Part shown: positions 23,101 to 32,733 of the stretch, one piece after another
How the letters are laid out: each line of letters begins with the position of its first letter
How positions within the stretch are numbered: the stretch's first letter is position 1
NCBI GenBank assembly: GCA_019671135.1
Contig: JAHRHY010000006.1
Span: forward strand, 1,488,001 to 1,552,000
From: Linnemannia hyalina
Lineage: Eukaryota > Mortierellomycota > Mortierellomycetes > Mortierellales > Mortierellaceae
DNA length: 64,000 nt
Direction of reading: 5' to 3'
Notes under the pieces: model-generated
Told to the model about the DNA's origin: nothing
The model's input: the letters and a program-made list of their open reading frames with translations, nothing else
The model's database searches: none
Program-made: the position numbers and the translations under genes

Positions 23101-25451
23101 TGAGGACATGAAGCTCTTTTACGTTTTCACTTACAACGTCCCTGCTATTCCAACTTTACTTAGAACGCTGGCGTTGTTCGATTGCCTGTTGCCACTGATA
23201 CCTTGGCTGGATCTCCTCTGGAAGGCAGAAGTCAGACCCATTGCAGAAGGTGGATCACCACCCAGAGCACTCATTGCAAAGGAAATATACCAGGAGCTGG
23301 CGCAAATCTCGGAGCAACTCTTCCAGTCCTTACTCCCCGCGACACCTTCAACCAACCCGAACCAGTCATCTCCAGTGCCCGGCGGCACATTCCTCGGACC
23401 TGGCTCCATGTCATTCTCAGTCATGGACCGACGGCTACTTTTGACTTCCGTCAACACTCTATCGACGCTTACGAGACAAGTCAAGGTTCCTGTCGGTGCT
23501 ATGACACCTGGTGTGCCTTTGTTCTGGCAGCTGAACTCAACGTTAGAAATGGCGTCCTGTCTCAGCCAAAATGCCTTGTCAACCAGCAGCTTCATGGGTG
23601 CTGATTTTCCCGCTTCAAAAGGACCCGATACCGATGTGGACGAAAGGCGGCAAGGAATGACACCCAACGACGAACTCTTTTGTGTGGCATTTGTGGCGCT
23701 TAGTAACGGCGTCATGCAAGAGCAGAAATCAGGCCAGGAACAGCAGGTACATACCAATATGTATACTTTTGCTGTAGCAATTGCTTGTCTTTCAATCGCC
23801 AGCTTCATCGCTAACATCCTTCACAAACACTTTTGGATTATAGATCTTTGACAGCCTGGTTGCCCAAGTCATATATCCTTTACAGACCGCCCTGCAGGAA
23901 TCGAGATCCGGCCAAAGTAGTGGTCTCACAGCAGGCGAAGGTATTCAAACCAACAATATCTCGCGCTGATCTACCTTGTAATACCAGGAACCAAGGTTGT
24001 CCAATCTTATTAACCCGCTCTCTCCGTTATTTGCAACCCCTTAGCTAAACTTCGAGTGCACAGGTCATTAACGATTCTGCGAGCACTAATCAACTCTGTG
24101 GATGAAGCTTCGGTGCTATCCAGGACAATTGTCTTTGAAGGACTGAAGCCAGCACTTCCTCTCGTCCAAGAGTTCTTTGAAGTGTACTTTGAGGACCATG
24201 GTAAGCCACCGACATATTTCTTTGTATATACAAGACAATGACCTTTGTAGCTCAATTGACTGACCAATTGCAACTTCCATACCACTAGTGCTGTCGATGG
24301 ATATTCTGCGATACTTCAAAGCGACAATCAAGTGTCTTTATCGCCAGCTGGGGACAAGTCACTGCATGGAGATCACGCGAGTGTTGATGGACCGTTTGAC
24401 AAGCCCCGCTCTACTGGACGCCGCTTTCCCAGTCTCTACAAACGGAACACCCCAACATCTGCATCAAGGATCGATTGCCCAGCAACAGCGCCAGATTATT
24501 GAGCGGATCCGGATGTCGCTCTCGATTCTGGACACTGTGATGGGTCTTCCTGGCAAGGAGATCTCGCGTTTCCTGGCCGAATTTATGCAGTTTTTGTTCT
24601 CTCAGCTCGGACCAAGGCTGTTTGGCGATCAGGGACAAGGTTCTATGGCCAACGCCTTGGGTGCGCAGGCACAGCCTGGGCAGCTGAGTCGGGAGAATGG
24701 TCAGGAGAATGGTGCGATTGATCTAATGACAGCTTTTCTCTCGACCATCAAGACATTGATGTCACAGCACTCTCGATACTTTTTCAAGGCGCAGAGTCAG
24801 AATGGACTTCTTACGGCTTCGATTGAGGATGATAACCTTCGGAATCAGGCATTACAGAGCTGTATGGAATATGTGGCGCGTGGACTCTGCCGGCCGGAAC
24901 CTGATCTTGTCCGCCACTCGATCGAGATCCTTGTATCTCTGCAGGACCACAACCTCTGTCGACTGTTTGATCGCCTCGAGTTCCAGTCAACGTATCGAAA
25001 CGAGTTTTTGAAGATTGTTTTTGGCCTGGCGCTGAACCATGAGCAGGATCTCTTGCTGGAGGACCTGGCGAGTCTTGTTCACAAGATGGTCAATAGTGAT
25101 CGGGATGGCGGTAGCGGCGGCACAGAAAAGTTCTTGGAGGTCTGGCATGGTGATCTCAAGAGGTTTGTCGCTGCTATGGAACCCTCGCAAGTCACGGTTA
25201 CCTCGTCTCTGTCATCGACAGCTTCTGTCAATGGGAATGGAAGGGGCACTCCTGGGGGTCACTCACCTGCACCTGGAGGACTTGCCAGTAGCAGATCTCC
25301 TCGCTCCTTGACTGAGGTACAGTTCTCGGATGCGATGAAGGAGACTTTGTGGATGGATCTGGCGCGCATTGGAGATGCTAGCGAGTATCGGGATGGGTTG
25401 TATGACTTTGTGAACGATGCTCGAGTCTATGCACAAAGCCTTGTTCATTAG
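20187..25451 (+). CDS. Exportin-6-like nuclear export receptor
   Basis: Predicted 1425-aa importin-beta-superfamily protein. In animals exportin-6 exports profilin-actin from the nucleus; that cargo is inferred here. Exons: 20187-20259, 20485-21988, 22085-22214, 22314-22628, 22713-22775, 22867-23060, 23164-23746, 23844-23940, 24045-24200, 24289-25451. The N-terminus (LLAEFFAPTT; RKKTI then EAQLDSQR; CRYMLTNARSDYLAWFAASQF) matches the exportin-6 start with its importin-beta N-terminal helices. The block LVTDVAILDWPDRFQDLF also matches. The rest is alpha-helical repeat sequence. Two low-complexity inserts are visible: Gly-rich (about residues 101-127) and Ser/Gly-rich (about 245-430). They account for much of the excess over the roughly 1125-aa animal proteins. 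The intron 23061-23163 replaces an apparent stop at the end of exon 6. Exportin-4 was considered; N-terminal spacing fits exportin-6 better. Confidence 0.85.
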
Positions 25452-25678
25452 GCATTTTTCTTCTTGTATTTACCACTCCTTGTCAAATAAACCAGCACCC
25501 ATCAAAGCATTCACCCTTTGTACGACTGGATATTTTGAAGGTATTTGTTTGAATGACTTCTTCAGCACCACACATTTGCTGTATTACGATCCAACCTCAG
25601 CATAAATACCAAGAACGCTGAGAAGAAAAGTATTCTACTGAGACTCTGTATCCAGGCTGGAGAGTGAGGCACGACACC

Positions 25679-25988
25679 TTTTTTTTTTGTACACAACTTT
25701 ATGTCTCTGACAAACAATACAGTTGGAAATAAAGGGTTACAGACCAAACTCTTCAGTGCGCCACCCATCAGTTGCAGTCCGGTCCGAGACTTGACTCTGT
25801 ATAACAATTGTTGCTGCTCCATAGCTTAAACGGAAGAAAATAAAACTAGATACGAATGAAGGGGATTCTTCCCATCCTCTCCATTATTGACAACCTCCTC
25901 CTTCCTAACAAACTCTCCAACAACCGCTCGTCAGCAGCGCGTGGGTCCTTGGTCGCTCCAGGGCACCTTCCTTCACAATGTGTGGCTA
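25679..25988 (-). mobile_element. Non-LTR (LINE-like) retrotransposon, 3' fragment A
   Basis: Minus-strand fragment that ends at its 3' side in a 10-nt A tail (T run 25679-25688). It covers the 3' untranslated region and the last coding residues of the family. It is 5'-truncated at the start of the 21-bp near-palindrome (TGTGGCTA at 25981-25988) and directly abuts the tail of copy B. Its 3' UTR differs from B and C, while the coding end is nearly identical. Confidence 0.8.
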
Positions 25989-26175
25989 TTTTTTTTTTTT
26001 TTTCGTACACAATTTTATTTCTCTAACAAACAGCATAGAGAAGTTATTTGGAAGTAAAAGGGAACTACAGACCAAACTCTTCAGTGCACCATCCACCAGT
26101 CGCAGTCCGGTCCAGAACCTGGCTCTGCGCAACAATTGTCGCTGCTCTTCACAGCTTAAACGGAAGAAAATAAAA

Positions 26176-27282
26176 CTAGATACGAATGAAGGGGATTCTT
26201 CCCATCCTCTCCATCATTGACAACCTCCTCCTTCCTAACAAACTCTCCAACAACCGCTCGTCAGCAGCGCGTGGGTCCTTGGTCGCCCCAGGGCACCTTC
26301 CTTCACAATGTGTGGCTAGCGAAGCGCCACACGGACAGAAACCATCGTGCGTGATGTAACCGTATCCTTGACTCCAGTCACCTCGGGGGCCTGTGTACTT
26401 GGATGTCTTGTTCTTGGCAGAGATACCCTGGGTCTGCTCCCACGCGATCGTCGCGGAGCACCGAGGTTTCCAGATCAGCTCCGAGGCCTGCGCCTCCAGG
26501 TAGCCAACAAACTTGTGAAGGACTGTCTTGGCGATGGACATTGGGGTCCGGAAAACCGCGGACCATTCAGTCAACATGCTCAAGGGGGTGATGCCGCGGA
26601 GGAGATCCGACACATTCCACATCGGTTTCTCGTCTCGATCGAGAGCTGGACTACCGCTGTGCACGGCTCGAGCTCCACCGATGGAGGAAAATCCTCGCAC
26701 ATGATCCGCATCCGAAGGGGGCCACCAGTGTATGGGTACTGGCCTCGGTACCTGACGACCTCTGTCCACCGCGCGTTTGTATTCTCGCTTCCTGGCTGCG
26801 TTGTAGCTGTTTGTCGCCTGCACACCCCACTCATTAATCTTGCCCATGGCCTCCTTCCAGATCTCAGTGGTGGTCTCAGCTGCCGAAGGGCATTTCCAGA
26901 CGTGATCGTTATCCTCATTCTCGAGCTCGCATCGTCGGCACACGCATGTTGGGTACAGGTTGGGCTTGCGAGCCTGCATGGAGTTCAGAGTGGGCAGCAT
27001 TCCATGCAGCTTTTTGATATGATGTGTGCGTTGGTGAGAGTCCTTGCTGTTGCTGTAAAAGGTGAAGACTGCGTGCCTGTCGTGGACATAAGCCAAGGTC
27101 GAGTTCCATTCCACGTCATCGATGTCAGGGATCGCCCTCTTGACCCGCCTCTGTGACGTCCAGGCCTGATGGTGACGGATTGTCGATTGTTGTTTGAGGA
27201 GCTGACGTAGATCGATTTCAACAATCCCGCCGTAACAATGTGCAAAGGTCGTGATATCCGTCTGTTGAGTGAGATCCACCAT
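26176..27282 (-). pseudogene. C-terminal fragment of a LINE ORF2-type protein (zinc-binding region)
   Basis: Open frame of 368 codons, the 3' end of a retrotransposon polyprotein after the reverse transcriptase domain. The segment KKLHGMLPTLNSMQARKP followed by CVCRRCELENEDNDHVWKC resembles the zf-RVT zinc-binding region found after reverse transcriptase in non-LTR elements (C-x2-C and H-x3-C pattern). A second Cys-rich patch (CPCGASLATHCEGRCPG) lies near the end. No polymerase motif (YxDD) is present because the copy is 5'-truncated. The ATG at 27282 is probably an internal Met rather than a real start. No host function is proposed. Confidence 0.75.
26311..26334 (+). repeat. 24-bp direct repeat containing the 21-bp near-palindrome, copy 1
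   Basis: TGTGGC, then TAGCGAAGC, then GCCACA and CGG. Arms TGTGGC and GCCACA are complementary, so a hairpin can form. Here it is ordinary LINE coding sequence for the CGASLAT segment. The same 24 bp recur in the same orientation at 27290-27313. Confidence 0.95.
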
Positions 27283-27289
27283 CCAGGGC

Positions 27290-27313
27290 TGTGGCTAGCG
27301 AAGCGCCACACGG
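27290..27313 (+). repeat. 24-bp direct repeat containing the 21-bp near-palindrome, copy 2 (junction)
   Basis: Second direct copy, here at the junction between the 5' edge of LINE copy B and the tRNA-Asp arm. The two copies bound a 979-bp period that is absent from the right-hand side of the inverted repeat. Confidence 0.95.
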
Positions 27314-27444
27314 GCGTTTTTTGGCCACTTTTTTTTTTTTTTTTTTTTTTTTTTCCAATTTTTTTTGGCCCATGATCCCAGCATGCTCCTTTGGGGCCAT
27401 AACAATGAGTTTGGGCTAAGAATCAGGTTTCACAAGAAGCTCAT

Positions 27445-27516
27445 TCCTTGGTAGTATAGTGGTGAGTATCTCCGCCTGTCACGCGGAAGACCGGGGTTCA
27501 ATTCCCCGCCAGGGAG
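27445..27516 (+). tRNA. tRNA-Asp (anticodon GTC)
   Basis: 72-nt gene without intron. The acceptor stem pairs TCCTTGG with CCAGGGA (one G-T pair), and the discriminator is G as expected for tRNA-Asp. The anticodon loop is CTGTCAC with anticodon GTC. The T arm is CGGGG-TTCAATT-CCCCG, which also supplies the Pol III B box. The CCA end is not encoded. Confidence 0.96.
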
Positions 27517-27522
27517 CTTATC

Positions 27523-27527
27523 TTTTT
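27523..27527 (+). terminator. Pol III terminator of the left tRNA-Asp
   Basis: Run of five T beginning 7 nt after the tRNA 3' end, the usual RNA polymerase III stop. Confidence 0.8.
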
Positions 27528-27533
27528 GCACTT

Positions 27534-28432
27534 TTTGGTTACCTGGGGCCAGTCCTCTCCTTTTTGCCGCTTTCGAGTTGGCATCGCTGCTGGGTGAATG
27601 AGCTGACTAGTTGTGAACAGGGCGGTGGCTACGAAGTCGTAGATTTCTTTTGTTTTATATGCGCGTTGTATGGACGCAAAGCGATTAATCATTAATGGTC
27701 CACAACCAAGAAATGATATCTGATTTTTTTGGTTGATGGTCGCTAAAGACATTGTGGTGCACACTCACTCACTCTTCATTTCCACTCTCAGGCGCTATGT
27801 CCAGTACTGTACCAATAGCGTTGTCGTAAGTGACACCGAAGAACAAAAGAAGCAAGGCACAAGCCAGGGAGAAAGCACAATAAGCACGAGCAAAAGACAA
27901 AAAGAAAAAATGTCAAAACAGGCTCCTCTTCGTTTTTTTTTGGATTTTTTTTTCGACTCTCTTGATTGTCCGGGTAGGATGCAATCAAAAAAAAGGTTAC
28001 GGTGTTCTAAGCAGCTGTAGAAGTCAGTGTGCCCGCCTTTTGCCTCTACCCGTAAAGTGTAATCCCAGCGCCGACCCCTACTAGGAAAAAAAGATGAAGG
28101 TGATGTGCTTTGTCAAACCCGCTTCCCACAGCAAGGCTACATGTTCAATCGATGGGACAAAAAAATGAATGATTTATCTATTTGACAATCAGCCGCACGA
28201 CATGCAATTACACACATCCATGGAGATATTTTTTTCTAGCATCTATCCACAACAAGGATTATTCGCCACATATCACATATTGCACCTAGTATCCTGGTAT
28301 ATGGCAACCCAGTTGGTAGATGAAGATGAGCGGAAAGGTTGTCAGATAGATAGACCAAAAAAGAAAAAATGCAACCGCACAGTAAGAACCAAAACGGACG
28401 GAACTCAAGGGGCCTAGGAGAGGGTTACTATG
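27534..28432. other. Unique 899-bp spacer between the inverted-repeat arms
   Basis: No convincing gene, repeat family or RNA seen. Short open frames only. It contains several A or T runs (for example 27937-27952). Confidence 0.6.
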
Positions 28433-28438
28433 AAGTGC

Positions 28439-28443
28439 AAAAA
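28439..28443 (-). terminator. Pol III terminator of the right tRNA-Asp
   Basis: T5 on the minus strand, 7 nt downstream of the tRNA 3' end, matching the left copy. Confidence 0.8.
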
Positions 28444-28449
28444 GATAAG

Positions 28450-28521
28450 CTCCCTGGCGGGGAATTGAACCCCGGTCTTCCGCGTGACAGGCGGAGATAC
28501 TCACCACTATACTACCAAGGA
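28450..28521 (-). tRNA. tRNA-Asp (anticodon GTC), inverted duplicate
   Basis: Identical in sequence to the gene at 27445-27516 but on the minus strand, so the two genes converge. All stems, the GTC anticodon and the G discriminator are intact. Confidence 0.96.
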
Positions 28522-28657
28522 ATGAGCTTCTTGTGAAACCTGATTCTTAGCCCAAACTCATTGTTATGGCCCCAAAGGAGCATGCTGGGATCATGGGCCA
28601 AAAAAAATTGGAAAAAAAACAAAAAAAAAAAAAAAAAAAGTGGCCAAAAAACGCCCG

Positions 28658-28985
28658 TGTGGCGCTTCGCTAGCCACACATTGTGAAGGAAGGTGCCCTG
28701 GAGCGACCAAGGACCCACGCGCTGCTGACGAGCGGTTGTTGGAGAGTTTGTTAGGAAGGAGGAGGTTGTCAATGATGGAGATGATGGGAAGAATCCCCTT
28801 CATTCGTATCTAGTTTTATTTTCTTCCGTTTAAGCTGTGAAGAGCAGCGACAATTGTTGCACAGAGCCAGGTTCTGGACCGGACTGCGACTGGTGGATGG
28901 TGCACTGAAGAGTTTGGTCTGTAGTTCCTTTTTACTTCCAAATAACTTCTCTATGCTGTTTGTCAGGGAAATAAAATTGTGTACG

Positions 28986-29020
<35 letters not shown>
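28658..29020 (+). mobile_element. Non-LTR retrotransposon, 3' fragment C
   Basis: Plus-strand fragment starting at the near-palindrome and ending in AATAAA-containing 3' UTR with an A tail of 35 (28986-29020). Close match to the 3' part of copy B (26004-26331 reversed), with only a handful of differences by eye. It is the mirror of copy B with respect to the tRNA arms. Confidence 0.85.
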
Positions 29021-29021
<1 letters not shown>

Positions 29022-29576
29022 GCCTGTTTCTTGGCCCGCTCCGGAACCCAGTGTCCATCGCCAAGACGGCTCTGTACAAGTTTAATGGATACCTGGAAAC
29101 GCAAAAGCTTCGGAGTTGATCTAGAAACCTCGGTGCACCGCGACGATCTCGTGGAAGCAAACCCAAGGCCATCTCTTCCAAGGACAAGACATCCAAATAC
29201 ACAAGCCCCCCGAGGTGACTAGAGTCAAGAATACGGTTACATCACCTGTGATGGCTTCTGCCACTGTGGCGCTTCGCTAGCCACACATGAGGATGGGATC
29301 TGTCCTGGGGCGACCAAGAACCCACGCGCGACTGACGAGCGGCTGTTGGAGAGTTTGTTTGGAAGGAGGAGGTTGACAATAATGGAAAGGATGGGAAGAC
29401 CTCTTGTCTTCCGTTTAAGCTAAATAGAGCAGCAGCAATTGCTATACAGAGTTAGATCCTGGATCGGACTTCAACTGATGGGTGGCGCACTGAAGAGTTT
29501 GGTCTGTAGTCTCCTTTACTTCCAAGTGTCTTCTTTGTGTTATTTGTTGAAGAAATAAAATTGTGCCTGAAAAAAA
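29021..29576 (+). mobile_element. Non-LTR retrotransposon, degraded fragment D
   Basis: Plus-strand fragment directly after the tail of copy C. It aligns with coding sequence of copy B from the TPMSIAKT segment onward but has stops and indels in all frames. It includes the near-palindrome at 29265-29285 and ends with AATAAA and a short A tail (29570-29576). More diverged than B or C, so it is probably an older insertion. Confidence 0.8.
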
Positions 29577-29969
29577 GCTCTTTTTTTTTCAACGCCCCGA
29601 CCAGGATACCCTGGGTACCCAGTGTCCAGGGTATTAAATACATTACATGGTCGAACAGTGCTAAGAACCAAGGTTTTTGTGGGGGGAAAAAGAGTGCGAA
29701 CGGGCTCAAAGACACACGGATGCGTTCCCCTTTTTTTTTGTTCTTTGAGTGTCTTCATTGATGTTGATCCATTACGTTGTTTATTAAGGCTGAAAGTCCT
29801 CAGATGGCTTATCTGTAGTGTAGTAACCATTCGACAGTAGATAGCATTGAATAACAAACGGCGGAAGAATCAAGCAGTATGCAATTGAGTGGAAAGAGAT
29901 ATCATGAACGTTTTTAAATCGGAATGTAATATGGTTATATCTAGATCATATAGCGCCACCTCTCATCAT
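29577..29969. other. Spacer between LINE fragment D and chitin deacetylase 1
   Basis: 393 bp. It includes a T run, short inverted repeats of the type GGATACCC/GGGTACCC near 29605-29620, and the 3' side of the deacetylase gene. No gene seen. Confidence 0.55.
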
Positions 29970-31701
29970 TTAGAGAACAGCGGGGAGGACAGCAAAGACC
30001 ATGGCAGATCCAACCATCAAGACCGCAGAAACCGCTGATCCCCTAGCAGCAGAGTTGTTGACAATGGTAGGTGCACCACTCGACGTGCTTGCACCAGCCG
30101 TGGCAGTACCGGTGCTACCGCCAGCAGCAGCAGTGCCAGTGTGAGTTCCAGAAGCAGCGGACGAAGATGCAGCGGCGGCGGGCGAGCCGTTGAGGGAGAA
30201 GGTACCGGCACCTTCCTTGTAGGGCTTGGCGTCACCCAGGCAGCGGGCGATAGGCATCATCTTGAGGGCCGTGTCTGCGTACGCGATGGGGAGGATACCG
30301 TCGATCGACACGTTCACCTCTGCAGGGAACACTATGAGGATAGAGAACAAAAAATAGAGAAAAATAATGAGAAAGGGTCGGTAGTTAGTAGATTGAAGTG
30401 GTTGATTGTTAAACTCCCTTTTTGTTTTCAACAGCAAAGAGTAAAGAGAATACAAAACTTACAATCGTGCTCGAGAACGATGAATCCGTTGGGCATGGTG
30501 GGGATCTTGGTCAACCAAGACTGGAAGGTAGCTACGACCGACTGAGGAGTAGCAGTGCCTGCAGGGATGTTCCACTATTGGGGGGGGGGGGGGGGGGGGG
30601 CAAGGAGATGGCAAGAAAAAAAATGAAAAGGTGGGCGAATTAGCATTTTGCACAACTCGGAGAGGTGTCATTCACGTCGCAACACAGGCACATTTTCCCC
30701 TAAAAATAGTTCATACGTCGTTGGTATCAAAACCATCGGTCCAGATGGAAGTCTTGTATCCCAACTGGGTCGCAATGGCACGGACACGGTTATCGACATC
30801 ACCATAAGGAGGTCTCCAGTAGATAGGAGTGACACCAATGACGCTAACAATGGCCTTTTCGGTCCACTTCAACTCAGCGACGATCTGCTCGTTCGAGAGC
30901 GAGGTCATCGAGGGGTGAGACCAGGTGTGGATGGCAATCTGGTGACCTGCAGTGTAGGCGCGCTTCAAGGTTGCGGGGTAGCTGATGGCGCGGGATCCGA
31001 CAATGAAGAGGGTTGCTTGGGTGTTGTGGGCCTCGAGGGCGTCGTACAGACGGGGCGAGTCAGGCGATGGACCGTCTATTATTATTATTATAAAAAAAGG
31101 AGGGAAATTGATAATTGCGGTTGGTTGTGAGTTAGTCAGTCGGCCATATATGATGCAGTGTCTGGAATCATTTCTTTGTTCCTTTTTCTTCGGAAAAATA
31201 AAAAGAATGAACACTTCTCGACGGAAATTATCCAGGAGCAAAGAGAGAAACAGGCAACTCCTCCTTTTTATCCATCTACACCAACACACTTGCACATAAC
31301 CTACCATCATAAGTCAAACCCCAGGTCTCAGTCTGAGGGCAGAAAGTAACATCATCAGGGGCAGTACACTTCTGGCACGTCCACCAGCACTGGCCCGCAG
31401 GGAGCACAGTAGTTGCAGGAGGGCAAACACCATCGTTCGAGAGAGCGTAAACAGGGACCTTGGTCATATCGACCAACTTGAGCCATGCCTGGACCTGGGG
31501 GTCTTGGGGGTATGGGATGCAGTCCAAGGTGGGCCAGGCACCTGCGGCGACGGCGGCGTAGGCGGGGCAGCCAGTAGGCTCAGGAGCAGCGGTGCCACGC
31601 TTCTCGAGACTGTGGACGCTATGGCCGGCCTGGTGTTTGTGTCCGAGGACGACTGAGAGGGTGGCGGAGAGGGCCACAAGGGTGGAGATGATCTTGACCA
31701 T
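29970..31701 (-). CDS. Chitin (polysaccharide) deacetylase 1, secreted, GPI-type C-terminus
   Basis: Predicted 409-aa carbohydrate esterase family 4 enzyme that turns chitin into chitosan at the cell surface. Exons: 31701-31305, 31075-30717, 30574-30463, 30331-29970. The ATG at 31701 begins a signal peptide (VKIISTLVALSATLSVVLG). A Cys-rich segment follows (CWWTCQKC). CE4 motifs are complete: TYDDGPSPDSP (motif 1, formed across splice 1), HTWSHP (motif 2, metal His residues), RPPYGDVDNR (motif 3), WTDGFDTND followed by W (motif 4) and VLEHD. The tail is Ser/Ala/Gly/Thr-rich and ends in a hydrophobic segment after NNSA, which fits a GPI-anchor signal. It is the tandem paralogue of the gene at 32734. 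Intron 2 has a C21 tract beside its acceptor (30580-30600 on the plus strand as G). Confidence 0.95.
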
Positions 31702-32733
31702 TGTTGTGTTCAAAAAGAAGTGGTAGATGTAGTCGTAAAGGAGGAATGTGTTTGAGAGTTATGATTGAGGAATGGGGGAGGATGCGTATTATAAAGGAAA
31801 GTAGTAATGGAGGTGGCGGTGTGATATTTTTTTTGCTTTGAAGTGCAGGGAAGGGCCTCTCTTGATATAAGAAAGGAAAGGAGAGTGAGAGAGGGGTGTG
31901 TGTGTGCGGAAAAGAAGAGAGAGAAGAAGGATAAAGACAAGACTCCCACAAAGACAAAGCTATTTATGTCAATCAGGGGAGGATAACAAAGACTATGAGG
32001 CAGGGGCAAAGAAGAAGACATCACTGCCACTGTACATGTACCTCGGGTGAACACAACCGGACTAATCAGGCAAATGTTGTCCAACCACCCACTTCATCCT
32101 CCTTCCATATTCAAAAATAGAGTTTCTTCCTTGCTTATTGTCCGCGTGCAAGGAGGGAGATAGAGAGAGCACTGTTTCTTTTGGCTCTTGTGCGAAACGG
32201 AAAAAGCAACGGAAAAAGAAAATAAGAAACAACAACGTATGCAATAAAATAGCCACACAGTGAAGTCAAAAGGAGTGGAGGGCAAAGTATTTTTACACAC
32301 AGCATGACGCCCAACCTGATGTCTATTTAGACTGCACTACAACCTGTGCACCTAGCCAAGCGACATAAGTAGAGTGTGTCAAGCATCCAATTGCTTGACC
32401 CTAATGCGAATATGGAAACAGTAACAAAGTACGGAAGCGTGGACAAAAAAAAAAAGGTTTGGTCCCCCTAGCCACAACTACACCTGCGGTAGAGCAAGAC
32501 AGAGTGAAGGTACAGGGCAGGGATAAACACAATACAAGGGACCTAATTTGATTTTATGGTGTTGCTCTTCTCATAATCAACAGAAAGTTCATCCGGGGGA
32601 TGGTGGCAAATAAACAAACGCAAAGGCATACACTCACAAACACAAACAATCAGGGCGAGGTGTTATTAATAATTATTAGAAAGCCACACCTATCCTATCA
32701 TCTATCGTTTAATTATGAAGATCTACAAGAGGT
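31702..32733. other. Spacer between the two chitin deacetylase genes
   Basis: About 1.0 kb that acts as upstream region of deacetylase 1 and 3' region of deacetylase 2. It includes a 10-bp palindrome GTACATGTAC at 32032-32041. No gene seen. Confidence 0.6.

Larger units (their letters stand above)
25989..27310 (-). mobile_element. Non-LTR (LINE-like) retrotransposon, 5'-truncated copy B
   Basis: Longest copy in the window. On the minus strand it ends with AATAAA-containing 3' UTR and a 15-nt A tail (T run 25989-26003). It carries an open frame for the C-terminal part of the element protein (26176-27282). Reverse transcriptase itself is missing, so the copy cannot move by itself. Its 5' edge at 27290-27310 is the 21-bp near-palindrome that also lies inside its coding end at 26311-26331. 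The truncation and A tail are typical of target-primed reverse transcription. Confidence 0.85.
27290..27533 (+). repeat. Left arm of a 244-bp inverted repeat with tRNA-Asp
   Basis: Matches the reverse complement of 28433-28678 almost base for base. The visible differences are in the homopolymer: T26 here against a 28-nt A run with one C on the right. It contains the near-palindrome, the T run 27329-27354, about 85 bp of upstream flank, the tRNA gene and its T5 terminator. Similarity stops at GCACTT (27533). Confidence 0.93.
28433..28678 (-). repeat. Right arm of the inverted repeat with tRNA-Asp
   Basis: Reverse-complement partner of 27290-27533, including tRNA-Asp, its terminator, upstream flank, A run and the near-palindrome (28658-28678). 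Beyond the palindrome it continues directly into LINE copy C. Confidence 0.93.

Noticed and set aside
23041..23170. Apparent frameshift or premature stop in the exportin gene
   Set aside because: A GT-AG intron at 23061-23163 (GTAAGG to ACTTAG) removes the stop and restores a frame that stays correct through the remaining exons.
27290..28678. Inverted-repeat unit as a DNA transposon with 244-bp terminal repeats
   Set aside because: No transposase, no target-site duplication visible at the outer ends, and each arm contains an intact tRNA gene with flank; a segmental inverted duplication explains it better.
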